Assembly (NCBI RefSeq): GCF_003313505.1
Contig: NZ_QMHO01000002.1
Location: 315,976-379,975 of the forward strand
Source: Pedobacter nanyangensis
GTDB taxonomy: Bacteria > Bacteroidota > Bacteroidia > Sphingobacteriales > Sphingobacteriaceae
Direction: 5' to 3'
DNA length: 64,000 nt
Shown: positions 17,273-25,952 of the stretch, in pieces
Layout: each line of letters begins with the position of its first letter
Position numbering within the stretch: position 1 is the stretch's first letter
Notes under the pieces: generated by a model
What the model saw: only the letters and a program-made list of their open reading frames with translations
The model's database searches: none
Told to the model about the DNA's origin: nothing
Program-made: the position numbers and the translations under genes

Positions 17273-18445
17273 CTACATCCAGATTAATGGATGCCGAATG
17301 GGTAAATTTCTGATCACTTCTGCATTGGTGGGCTTTAAATCCAGGCTTTTCCAAGTGTTAAACCAAGTTTGCTCACAAAAGTAATTGGCGCCAAATAAAA
17401 GAAAAGGTTGCGCTACCGGCCAGTTTTCCCAATACATTACGTCAGGTTTTAACATCCATTTTGATTTGTCGGCAATGTAGGGATATAGATACTCCAGTCC
17501 TTTTTTGATGGATTTGCCGTCGGTGGTTTCGTAAGTCCATAAATTATCTTTTGGTGTAGATAAAATTTGGCATAATGTGGTCATGGCATCTAAATTGAAA
17601 ATGGCATAGCCATAGGGTTTGGTTCTTTTCATCTCCAAAGGAAAACTGCCATCATTGGCCATTTGATTAGGCAAAAACACCTTTTTGTACTGTAGCCTTA
17701 ACGAATCGAGCATGGGCTGATCGTTTACCAATTTGGCAAATGAAGCTACTTGCATGGCCCAACAGGTTCCGTGGTTGTTTTTGGCGTTTTTTTCCGCAAT
17801 CCCATTTTTATCGGTGTTTAACCAGAGGATATAGTCAGCAAACCATTTTTTAATGGTGGTTAAAGTAGCCTTGTCCAATGATTTTGATTGCTCCATCACC
17901 ATTATTCCCTGGGCCACTTCCATTAAATGTATGGAGTCGATAATTCCCCAGCTACGGCCCGTAAACAAGCCCTTAATGGCTTGCGCATAAGCTAAATTGG
18001 GGTTCATTAGGGTTTCTTGGTTTACAAACCACGCTTTTAGGTGCACCATTGCTTGCTTCACATATTTCTCCTGGCCAGTAATTTGGTAAGCGGAGGCTAA
18101 AGCACCAATAATTTCGCTAAAGCGGATCATGGCATGACGGTGGGCCATAAAGTTTTCGGGGTTCGACATGCCATCTCTATTGATATATGGACCATCAGGG
18201 TTTTTGGGATCGGGCCAAAAATAATCGGCCTCTGAAAAGAAATCGTGTTTACCACCAGCGCTTTTTGGCGAACTGCTTGCGGTAACGGTAACAGGTTGTT
18301 GTTGCAAGGCCCAAGCTGCTTCCTTCAATACTTGCGCTTTTAAAGCGGCTGTAGCCTGCGTTTTAAAGCTGTTTTGAGCAACTACGTTGGTAACGGCAAT
18401 GGCAGTAAATAATAGGAATAGTTTCAGGCTTTTCATCATGGTCAT
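17273..18445 (-). CDS. Alginate lyase-fold polysaccharide lyase (PL5/PL38-like)
   Basis: This secreted polysaccharide lyase of the alginate_lyase fold (PF05426-like) is expected to cut a uronic-acid-containing chain by beta-elimination. A signal peptide ends near VVAQ (residue 24). Landmarks are SEADYFWPDPKNPDGPYINRDG near residue 70, RSWGIIDSIHLMEVAQG near 165 and the NNHGTCWAMQVASF segment near 230, which probably contains the catalytic histidine. At 390 residues it matches Bacteroidota members now placed near PL38, some of which act on glucuronan, better than short PL5 enzymes. It starts 4 bases before the end of its upstream GH2 neighbour's spacer. Substrate could be glucuronan, alginate or a mixed glycan. 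Confidence 0.8.
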   Translation of the reverse strand: MTMMKSLKLFLLFTAIAVTNVVAQNSFKTQATAALKAQVLKEAAWALQQQPVTVTASSSPKSAGGKHDFFSEADYFWPDPKNPDGPYINRDGMSNPENFMAHRHAMIRFSEIIGALASAYQITGQEKYVKQAMVHLKAWFVNQETLMNPNLAYAQAIKGLFTGRSWGIIDSIHLMEVAQGIMVMEQSKSLDKATLTTIKKWFADYILWLNTDKNGIAEKNAKNNHGTCWAMQVASFAKLVNDQPMLDSLRLQYKKVFLPNQMANDGSFPLEMKRTKPYGYAIFNLDAMTTLCQILSTPKDNLWTYETTDGKSIKKGLEYLYPYIADKSKWMLKPDVMYWENWPVAQPFLLFGANYFCEQTWFNTWKSLDLKPTNAEVIRNLPIRHPLIWM

Positions 18446-18449
18446 TTTG

Positions 18450-20912
18450 TTATTCGATGTTTAGAAAAACGGTTGGCAAACCGTTTGCACTTACGGATAC
18501 GATACTTTTCTTTTGGTTGGTTTTAAGTTTAATAATTGCTCTTCCGTTATAAAGTTGCACTTTAGAAGAACCTGTTGAAGTACCTTGATCTTTAATTAAT
18601 TCTCCGTCGCCAATTAAATTAAAACTCACTTCATTGGCTGCGTCCAAACATCGTACTTTATTGGCATCGTAGGCTTTTACTTCAATGGTGGCTATGCCAT
18701 CGGCTTCGCCAATTTTATTTAAGCTCAGTTGAGTTGGTTTGCCCCATTTTTCCGTTTGATATTCTTGCGTAATTTCATCGGTAACAATTACTTTTCCTTT
18801 TTTAGCTACTACCTTAAAATGATAGTTTCCTTGTTGCATGGGTACTGCCCAACGTAGGCCAGCTGCAGGAAAATCTTGGCTGTTGCGTTTCCTGATGCCT
18901 GCGCTTTTACCATTTACAAAAAGTTCCGCTTCATCACAGTTGGAGTACACTTTCACCATTTTTTCTTCGCCTTTTGCCCCCCAACGTACTGGCCATGAGT
19001 GCCCATAAATATGCGCCATGGGCGTATTTGTCCAATAAGATTGGAAAATATAGAAGGATTCTTTTTTGGTGAAATCACGTTCGATTACGCCCTTTTGATT
19101 GACATAAGGCACAGGGTTTTCGGGGCGTATTGGCGTGCTAAAATCTTTAAAAGGCCAATAGGCGGTTCCTGAAAGCCAGGGCATGGTTTCTTGTTCTTTC
19201 AAATGCCAGTCGATGAGGTTGGCGATATAGCTTTCGCTCCAATCACCATCTTTACTTACCCTAGCAGCACCGCCATATAGGGAAGCATCTCCTGCTCTTT
19301 CATCGGCTCCGCCGCCTTGCCTGATCTTCAGCAGCGCATTGTCTGGATTTTCGGCGTGGCGCCTTGCGTGGCTATCTCCGCCCCATTCTACGTGCAGGAA
19401 ACGGTCTGATTTATCAAACTCAGCCTGCGATACACTTTTATATTCGGTGTAATTACCGCGGTACCATCCTGCCCAAATAGATGGCGAATAGACATCAACA
19501 ATATCCCTGCAAAAATCACAACGCCTGATGGCTGTACTTCTAGAAGGATCGAGCTGGTGCGAAAGATTGTTCAGTTCTTTCATGTAGGTGCGTATTTTTT
19601 CTTTGTCAAACTCGCTGAAATCGCCAGGCCAATCGTTTTCGTTACCTAGGCCCCAAATAATAATGGAAGGATGGTTGTAGTGCTGCTCAATCATGTTGGT
19701 AAGCATGCGTTTGCCTTGCGCTTGATAAACAGGGCCACCCAAACCGCCACGGCACCAAGGAATTTCTTCCCAAACCAATATTCCCAAACTGTCACAAAGA
19801 TCAAGGATAATTCGGGATTGCTGGTAGTGCCCCAACCGGATGAAATTTACGCCCATTTCCTTCATCATCTTCATTTCGGTCACCATCATTTCTTCGGTCA
19901 TGGCGGCGGCCACACCGGCATGATCTTCATGTCTGTGGGTTCCGCGTAGCAATAAACGTTTGCCATTGAGCATGAACGGTCCCTTTTTAACAAACTCGAA
20001 ATGCCTAAATCCAATTTTTTGGTTCAGTTGATAGGTTTGGCCATTGGCTGTTAAACTCAGTTTTACTTCGTATTGTTGCGGCAATTCTGTTGACCATAGC
20101 TTTGGCGATTTAAGGTCGGTTTGAAGTAGTAGGGAATCTCCTTGAAAGGTATGGATACTTTTATCGATATTTAAGATATTTTTCCCGTTTGGATCAACCA
20201 GGTTAATTTTTAAGGAGGCATTTTTGAGCTGGGCCGGATTAAGCAACCTTGCTTTGATAGACAGCTTGCCCAAGCTTCCTTTTGCGTCTACCGAGGCATC
20301 GGCAAAAATCTTATCTACTGCTAATACAGGGTTGTAAACAAGATTTAGATAGCGATAAATTCCGCCATACACGTTAAAGTCGGAAAGACTGGAAGGCATC
20401 ATTTCTAAATCTCTGCTATTGTCGCAACGGATAATAACCGGAATTTTGCCCTTAAATTGAGTTTTGTAAACGGGTAATTTCTTAAATGCCGCTACGGCAT
20501 CGGTAATATCGGCGGTCCACTCATCATAGCCACCTACATGAGTAGCTACTTTAGTGGTATAAATGTAAACTTCTGTTTTTTGTCCTGCACCCTCAAAATG
20601 GAGCAGGGTTCTGCCATTGGCGTAAGGATTTTCTACGTCGATATTTGTGCGGTACCAACCTGGCCCCTGATAGTAATGCACATTGGGATCAGTGGCATCG
20701 GTGGCGTTAAAACAGTGCGGAAGGTTAACTTTTTGCCAAAATGGAAGCTCCTCAGGGTTACCTTTTCCCACTGGACGTACGGCTTCCCAAATACCGCCCA
20801 AATCTTGTTTCACAAATTCCCAACCGGTATTTAATCGTTTCAAATTTTGGGCCTTTAAACCTTGGCTTGCTGCAATGAAGCATAGTAACAGCAGTTTGAT
20901 TTTTTTTAACAT
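18450..20912 (-). CDS. GH2 family glycoside hydrolase (beta-galactosidase/beta-glucuronidase type)
   Basis: This secreted retaining exo-glycosidase starts with a signal peptide (residues 1-21, ending LKAQ). Domains in order: sugar-binding jelly roll, immunoglobulin-like sandwich, (beta/alpha)8 catalytic barrel, then C-terminal beta domains (DUF4982-like and invasin/adhesin-like). The acid/base is Glu425 in GNENDW and the nucleophile Glu509 in HVEWGGD. It is the first gene of the second operon; the lyase follows after 4 bases. A PurR-like operator and a probable promoter lie upstream. Specificity (galactosidase, glucuronidase or other) cannot be decided from sequence; the neighbouring uronic-acid enzymes make a glucuronidase attractive but unproven. 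Confidence 0.92.
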   Translation of the reverse strand: MLKKIKLLLLCFIAASQGLKAQNLKRLNTGWEFVKQDLGGIWEAVRPVGKGNPEELPFWQKVNLPHCFNATDATDPNVHYYQGPGWYRTNIDVENPYANGRTLLHFEGAGQKTEVYIYTTKVATHVGGYDEWTADITDAVAAFKKLPVYKTQFKGKIPVIIRCDNSRDLEMMPSSLSDFNVYGGIYRYLNLVYNPVLAVDKIFADASVDAKGSLGKLSIKARLLNPAQLKNASLKINLVDPNGKNILNIDKSIHTFQGDSLLLQTDLKSPKLWSTELPQQYEVKLSLTANGQTYQLNQKIGFRHFEFVKKGPFMLNGKRLLLRGTHRHEDHAGVAAAMTEEMMVTEMKMMKEMGVNFIRLGHYQQSRIILDLCDSLGILVWEEIPWCRGGLGGPVYQAQGKRMLTNMIEQHYNHPSIIIWGLGNENDWPGDFSEFDKEKIRTYMKELNNLSHQLDPSRSTAIRRCDFCRDIVDVYSPSIWAGWYRGNYTEYKSVSQAEFDKSDRFLHVEWGGDSHARRHAENPDNALLKIRQGGGADERAGDASLYGGAARVSKDGDWSESYIANLIDWHLKEQETMPWLSGTAYWPFKDFSTPIRPENPVPYVNQKGVIERDFTKKESFYIFQSYWTNTPMAHIYGHSWPVRWGAKGEEKMVKVYSNCDEAELFVNGKSAGIRKRNSQDFPAAGLRWAVPMQQGNYHFKVVAKKGKVIVTDEITQEYQTEKWGKPTQLSLNKIGEADGIATIEVKAYDANKVRCLDAANEVSFNLIGDGELIKDQGTSTGSSKVQLYNGRAIIKLKTNQKKSIVSVSANGLPTVFLNIE

Positions 20913-20963
20913 ACTAAGTTTTTATTTGGTTCAATACAGGGTTTTTCCTGCATTTTTATCCCT

Positions 20964-20995
20964 GTAAGCTACAAAACCCATTTTACTTCACAAAA
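20964..20995 (-). promoter_or_regulatory. Probable promoter of the GH2-lyase-GH88 operon
   Basis: On the minus strand a TTTTG (-33 position) is followed after 19 bases by TAGCTTAC, close to the Bacteroidota pattern TTTG-N19-21-TAnnTTTG. It lies about 50 bases upstream of the GH2 start codon. Confidence 0.4.
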
Positions 20996-21297
20996 GCGTA
21001 GCCTGTGCCAAATTTGATGACTATTGGCGTTGATAGCACTGAAGTTTAGCTTTGTTGGTGGAATAAATAACTTGAACACTTCGATTGTTTTGATGGTTTT
21101 TGGTTTTAATTTACTTAAAAACAGCTTGTTATGATTATTTTTTTGCGATGTAGGCAATACGTTAATGCTTTTTTTTCCAATAAACGACACTTTCTTTTAG
21201 CGTTAATTTAGCCGAAACATGTGGAAAAATCATTACTGAAAAAGTACGAAAACGTTTGCGTTTTACGCTTTCCTTTAATTTTGTTTTTGGCGGTGAT
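20996..21297. other. Intergenic regulatory region between the two PUL operons
   Basis: No gene is visible in this AT-rich region. It separates the end of the first PUL operon from the promoter of the second. It holds the PurR-like operator at 21245-21260 and several short inverted repeats, such as TTTTAA / TTAAAA near 21104-21120. Confidence 0.55.
21245..21260. promoter_or_regulatory. PurR/LacI-like operator, copy 1
   Basis: TACGAAAACGTTTGCG, followed by T, is identical over 16 bases to 29362-29377. ACGAAAACGTTTGCGT differs by one base from the palindromic E. coli PurR consensus ACGCAAACGTTTGCGT. It lies about 330 bases upstream of the start of the second PUL operon. Confidence 0.6.
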
Positions 21298-23931
21298 TTA
21301 CTTGAGTTTTTTCACTTGTATCGCATTTAAAACGGGTTTTCCTTCAATGCCTTTAAACGAAAGCCGAATACCCTTGTCATCGGTAACTGTGCATTCAAAT
21401 TTTTGGTGTACACGTTGGGCGATACCATATTTAGCGGCTAAATTTAATGCCTTGATTATGGCTTTTCCATTCAAGTAAACATCAAAGATACGTTGCGGCG
21501 GAATTTCCTTACCTTCGGCAACCAAACTATCTAGGTTATAGGGCAAACTGGTTTGTATGCCGTTTCCCATCAGTTCAGCAAAATGTAAGGTAATTTCATA
21601 TTTTCCTTTGGGCACAGTAAGCTGATAACCTTCTATGCCCACCTGCTGCGTTTGGTAGATAGGGTCGTTTTGGGTTCCAATGATATTTTTATCAGAGCCG
21701 TAGGCCATTCGGCTACTGTTTTTGATTTTGAAGGCCTCTCCTCCAATATGTCCCCAGGTATTGGTTTCATAGGCTTTGCTTGGCAGCCAAACTTGTTGCT
21801 GATCGTCGGTAAATTGTCTTTGTGAACCCATCAGGATATTAAAGGAATGTGTCCCACTTAAGAAGGCTTGCGGCTGTAATACAAAGTCAATGGTACTTTG
21901 GTCGGTATATGATTTTCTATTTTTATAGCCTTTGGCAACGATGATGTTTTTTCCTGGCTTAAGGCTGATATCCCAACTGGCCAATGCTTCGTTAAAGGCC
22001 TTTTTTTCATAGCTTTTACCGTTTACCATCAATGTTGCACTATCTAAATTGCTCATTACAGTTAGGTTTTGTTTGGCCTTAATGTCCGATCTTAATGTCC
22101 ACGAGCCGTCGCCAATTTTGATATAAGGCGCCTGGCTAAAGTTTGCTTTATATAAGAAGTAGGTGTTTTTGGGTTTTCTGTCCAGTGTTAGCAGTCCTTT
22201 GTTGTTAATGCCGGGCATGGTTTCGCTTCTGGATTCAGAACTGAAATCTGCTAAATTCCAGGCAGCTGCGCCAGCAATAAAAGGGCGTTGCATAATGGCT
22301 TTGATATAGATTTGATGGTATTCCATCCCATATTCTAAACTTTTGTCGAACCTCATTGGAATATCTGCATGTATTCTCGGATCAATGTCTGCGCCGTACT
22401 CGGTAACCATCAATGGTTTATCGGGCATAGCGGCATGTATCTTATCCAGGTTAGGGCCAAAATCCGCCGATTTTCCGCCGTACCAACCTTGATAAAGGTT
22501 CCAGCCCACCACCATGGGAATTTTAGTTAAACCGGCATTGGTATATCCGTTAACATCGCCGTGATTGCTCATTAAGGTGTAGCGCAACGGATCCAGTTTT
22601 CGGGTTAAGTCTTCTAACTGCTGAGCAAGATTTTCAATGCTTTTTAAATAGGTTTTCTTTCGTTGTGGATCATTCCCGTAACGCATTTTAAGCAATACTT
22701 CGTTCATGTAGGCCCACATCACGATACTTGGGTGATTGTAGCCCTGCTTGATCATTTCTACCTGCATCGCTTTACAGTTATTGTAAAAGGCTTCACTTTC
22801 GGTGATTTCATTTACGATGGGAATTTCAACAGAGGCCAAAATACCTAAACGATCGCAGGCATCTAAAATGGCCTGGTCTTGTGGATAATGAGCCACACGC
22901 AGGAAATTTCCGCCCATTTCCTTGAGCATCTCCACGTCTTTAACTTGTAATGCTGTAGGTACGGCGTTGCCCATTTTGGCAAAGTCTTGATGCCGGCTGG
23001 CACCAATCAATTTCAATGGCGAACCGTTTAGGAAGAAACCTTTGTTGGCATCAAAGCTGAAATACCTTAATCCAATGTTTGTGCTGATTTCGTCTAATAC
23101 GATATTTGTTTCAGGATCAATCAATTTGGTAGTTGCCCGGTAGAGGTATGGATTTTCAGGGGACCATAAAATGGGATTCTTGATTGCTATGGCTGGAAGC
23201 TGAAAAGCATCTGTACCTGTTATGGTGCTTTCACCAACTTTTTTAGCGGTTGCATCAGTAATGGTTGTGACTATTTTTAGCAGTTTGGCGGTGGCCTGAT
23301 TAACCACATTCCCTTTCACCCGGATGGTAGCGTTTTGTTGGCCTACATTTTCGGCATGGATATAAACTCCATTGGTGCCGTACTGTGCTTCTCCAAAATG
23401 CGCTTCATTAACCACTACCAACGACACATTTCTGTATAGGCCTCCAAAGAAAGTAAAATCGCCCGATAGTGGGGCTATGGCCTCATTGTGACTGTTATCA
23501 ACTTTAACAACAATTTCATCACTGCCATTAAACTTTAATCCGTTTAATGCAATGGTGAAACCAGTGTATCCGCCAATATGCTGCCCAATTTTTTTGCCGT
23601 TTAAATAAACTTCCGTTTCTTGGTTAGCGCCCCCAAAATCAAGGTATATTTTTTTGGCTTTCCAAGCAGGCAGTAACTGGAGCTTTTTCTTGTAATATCC
23701 CACTCCCCGGTAATAACCCGGTACATCATCTAATACATCGAAAGCATTCCAGGTATGTGGAATATTTACGGACGTGTATTTCAGTTGAGCATAACCTTGG
23801 GATTTCTGATCTTTAGAGAAACTCCAGTTTTGGTTGATATTGATGACCGTTCTGGGGGTGATATTTATTTTCGGCTGCGAAAAAACCTGAAAGAAGCTAA
23901 ATAAAAGAAGAATAGTGAGTTTTGTTTTCAA
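21298..23931 (-). CDS. GH2 family glycoside hydrolase with C-terminal malectin domain
   Basis: This secreted GH2 exo-glycosidase is the third gene of the first PUL operon. I chose the TTG at 23931 because it opens an ideal signal peptide (MKTKLTILLLFSFFQVFSQ). The same frame extends to another TTG at 23988. Domains in order: jelly-roll sugar-binding domain, Ig-like domain, TIM barrel with acid/base Glu411 in YMNEV and nucleophile Glu511 in VTEYGAD, an Ig-like domain, then a malectin-type carbohydrate-binding domain over the last 150 residues (landmarks KYEITLHFAE and RIFDVYLNGK). Malectin tails are common on Bacteroidota GH2 enzymes and probably hold the glycan. Substrate is unknown; together with the second GH2 it would remove side chains before the lyase acts. 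Confidence 0.9.
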   Translation of the reverse strand: MKTKLTILLLFSFFQVFSQPKINITPRTVININQNWSFSKDQKSQGYAQLKYTSVNIPHTWNAFDVLDDVPGYYRGVGYYKKKLQLLPAWKAKKIYLDFGGANQETEVYLNGKKIGQHIGGYTGFTIALNGLKFNGSDEIVVKVDNSHNEAIAPLSGDFTFFGGLYRNVSLVVVNEAHFGEAQYGTNGVYIHAENVGQQNATIRVKGNVVNQATAKLLKIVTTITDATAKKVGESTITGTDAFQLPAIAIKNPILWSPENPYLYRATTKLIDPETNIVLDEISTNIGLRYFSFDANKGFFLNGSPLKLIGASRHQDFAKMGNAVPTALQVKDVEMLKEMGGNFLRVAHYPQDQAILDACDRLGILASVEIPIVNEITESEAFYNNCKAMQVEMIKQGYNHPSIVMWAYMNEVLLKMRYGNDPQRKKTYLKSIENLAQQLEDLTRKLDPLRYTLMSNHGDVNGYTNAGLTKIPMVVGWNLYQGWYGGKSADFGPNLDKIHAAMPDKPLMVTEYGADIDPRIHADIPMRFDKSLEYGMEYHQIYIKAIMQRPFIAGAAAWNLADFSSESRSETMPGINNKGLLTLDRKPKNTYFLYKANFSQAPYIKIGDGSWTLRSDIKAKQNLTVMSNLDSATLMVNGKSYEKKAFNEALASWDISLKPGKNIIVAKGYKNRKSYTDQSTIDFVLQPQAFLSGTHSFNILMGSQRQFTDDQQQVWLPSKAYETNTWGHIGGEAFKIKNSSRMAYGSDKNIIGTQNDPIYQTQQVGIEGYQLTVPKGKYEITLHFAELMGNGIQTSLPYNLDSLVAEGKEIPPQRIFDVYLNGKAIIKALNLAAKYGIAQRVHQKFECTVTDDKGIRLSFKGIEGKPVLNAIQVKKLK

Positions 23932-24000
23932 GAAAATATTTTTAACGTGAGTGATGTGGTGAAGCTTATTAGAAATTATGATTATCAAGTTGGATCAATA

Positions 24001-24024
24001 AGGAGCATCCCTGTGGATGCTCCT
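24001..24024 (-). promoter_or_regulatory. Hairpin between susD and the malectin GH2 gene
   Basis: The perfect ten-base inverted repeat AGGAGCATCC / GGATGCTCCT has a four-base loop. On the transcribed strand no T run follows, so it looks like an mRNA-stabilising or partial-attenuation hairpin rather than a full terminator. It lies in the 130-base gap inside the operon. Confidence 0.6.
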
Positions 24025-24060
24025 CCAATCAACTAACCTATTTTATGAAAAAAAAATTGA

Positions 24061-25947
24061 CTATTCAATTTTGTCCTTAGCGGGCACATTGCTTTCATAA
24101 CCTATATAACCTTTGTTTTGGTTAATATGGCCAGTGGTATTAAACCTTTGTGCCGATGCTGGAACTGGCCATAAAACGTGATATGGTGCAATGGTGAACT
24201 TTACGCCTTGTAAGGTAGGGACGTTGTTTTTGTAAAAATCATTTTTCTCCATGATACGGTCATAGAAGAAATTATTATCAGAAAATGTGGCCAAATTATA
24301 AGTTTTACCGTTATAAGCTGGTTTGCCTGTTTGTGCAAAAATGAAGGCCATACGGGTTAACTCTGTTTTACGGCCTTCTTCCCAAAAAAGCTCCCTTGCA
24401 CGTTCATCTAAAATGGTACCAATGGTAATTTTGCTGGCATCCGTTAAAAGTGCGGCATTGGCACGTCTTCTTACTTCATTGATATCGGCCATGGCCAAGC
24501 CTAAATCGCCTTTCCAATAGTGAACTTCGGCACGCAACAAATAAGTTTCTGCCAAACGGAATACATACCAGTCGGTATTGGTGCCACGAGGCGGATTCCA
24601 ATAAGGATCAACCGCTAAGGCATTGGTTGAATTGATGAACACTTTATAGTGCGGCCAGCCAAACCAGTGGCGGATGGTATCTAAGGCACCATTTTGGAAC
24701 CTTTGGGCAACGTTGGAAGAGTTATAAGGAAGAAGTGGCTGTCCGTATAGGGCCTTATCAGCGGCATTGCTGGAGTTTTTCAGTGCTGGATTGTTGTAAA
24801 CCAGATCTGTCATATCCATCCACATACCTTTTGCATGCCTGTAGTCGGTATTGTCTGTCCAAATGTACTGCGTGCTATAGGGCGTACCACGGTATCTTCC
24901 AATCCCTCTGCCGTACATTCTGGTCAAAGGAATTTCCGCTGTTGCGGCGTCTGTCATTGCAGTAGCTCCTGATGGGGTTTTTACGTTGGCAAAGTGCCAT
25001 GCCGGTACGGTGTTACGCATAAGCTGCGAACCGTTGCCAGTAGCGCCCAAATCGCGGAAAGCTTCTCTGTCCAATACTAAAAATAAGGCCTCCCGGTTTG
25101 ACGGAATGGCTTTGTTGTCCATCCTATGCAAATCCCAGACTACATTTTTGGTGATATCACCAGCCGTGCTGCCAAAACGGGTAGTCATTAAGGCATATTT
25201 ACCACCGTTGATGACATTATTTGCCGAAGCTAGGGCGTCGTCAAATTTGCCTAGTGCCAAGTTTACCTTGGTTAGCAAATGGCTCACTGCCCCTTTGGTG
25301 ACATCGCCCCTGGCAACGTTATCAGATACCCAGGTTTGTGCAAACTCCAAATCCGCTTTCATTCTGGTCAAAATCACCTCGCGTTTGGTCGAATAGAAGT
25401 CGGTACGGGGCGCATCTAGGTCTTTTAACAATACCGGAACATCGCCAAATTGATGCACTAGCCTGTAGTAGAAATACGCTCTGTAGAAATATGCAGCGCC
25501 CAAAATGGCATTCTTTTCTGCATCGGAAGCATATTTTGGAATATCGATATTGGTAATAATGGTGTTGGCCTGTCTTATTCCGCGATACTGGGTAGTCCAA
25601 TACCATCCAATTTTATTATAATCGTCGCTGTTCAAGTTGGCATCGGGAGTAATACGAGTTACCAAATCTTGGGCGGGTGTACTTTTATCGGTAGTACCTT
25701 CTACGGCCACATCTGAAAAGATAGACTCGGTTAACATAGGTGCCGAATCACCAAAATACTCGCTTCTTACTACTAACGATACCCCAGATAATGCAGAGCG
25801 CATTGCTCCAGGGGTGTTTAAGCTGATGGGCTGGTAGGTAGATAGCATATCGGTATCCAAGAAACTCTTTTTACAGCCCATATCGGCCAAGAAAAGTACT
25901 GATAAGCATGATACAGCAATTTTTTTATTTATATTTTTCATTTTCAT
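24061..25947 (-). CDS. RagB/SusD family nutrient-binding lipoprotein
   Basis: This is a surface lipoprotein that captures glycan for the partner SusC transporter. I chose 25947 (MKMKNINKK...) because it gives a lipoprotein signal with lipobox ADMGC and starts 5 bases after the susC stop codon. The longer frame to 26040 would run back into susC. The body is a SusD-type helical fold with TPR-like N-terminal part (YFYRAYFYYRLVHQFGDVP) and the C-terminal WxxP and ARELFWEEGRKTEL landmarks. At about 628 residues it is typical for glycan-binding SusD proteins. It belongs to the susC-susD-GH2 operon of the utilization locus. Confidence 0.94.
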   Translation of the reverse strand: MKMKNINKKIAVSCLSVLFLADMGCKKSFLDTDMLSTYQPISLNTPGAMRSALSGVSLVVRSEYFGDSAPMLTESIFSDVAVEGTTDKSTPAQDLVTRITPDANLNSDDYNKIGWYWTTQYRGIRQANTIITNIDIPKYASDAEKNAILGAAYFYRAYFYYRLVHQFGDVPVLLKDLDAPRTDFYSTKREVILTRMKADLEFAQTWVSDNVARGDVTKGAVSHLLTKVNLALGKFDDALASANNVINGGKYALMTTRFGSTAGDITKNVVWDLHRMDNKAIPSNREALFLVLDREAFRDLGATGNGSQLMRNTVPAWHFANVKTPSGATAMTDAATAEIPLTRMYGRGIGRYRGTPYSTQYIWTDNTDYRHAKGMWMDMTDLVYNNPALKNSSNAADKALYGQPLLPYNSSNVAQRFQNGALDTIRHWFGWPHYKVFINSTNALAVDPYWNPPRGTNTDWYVFRLAETYLLRAEVHYWKGDLGLAMADINEVRRRANAALLTDASKITIGTILDERARELFWEEGRKTELTRMAFIFAQTGKPAYNGKTYNLATFSDNNFFYDRIMEKNDFYKNNVPTLQGVKFTIAPYHVLWPVPASAQRFNTTGHINQNKGYIGYESNVPAKDKIE

Positions 25948-25952
25948 TGATA

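Noticed and set aside
24001..24024. A full Rho-independent terminator separating susD from the GH2 gene
   Set aside because: No T run follows on the transcribed strand and the GH2 gene has no obvious own promoter, so I list it as an intra-operon hairpin.
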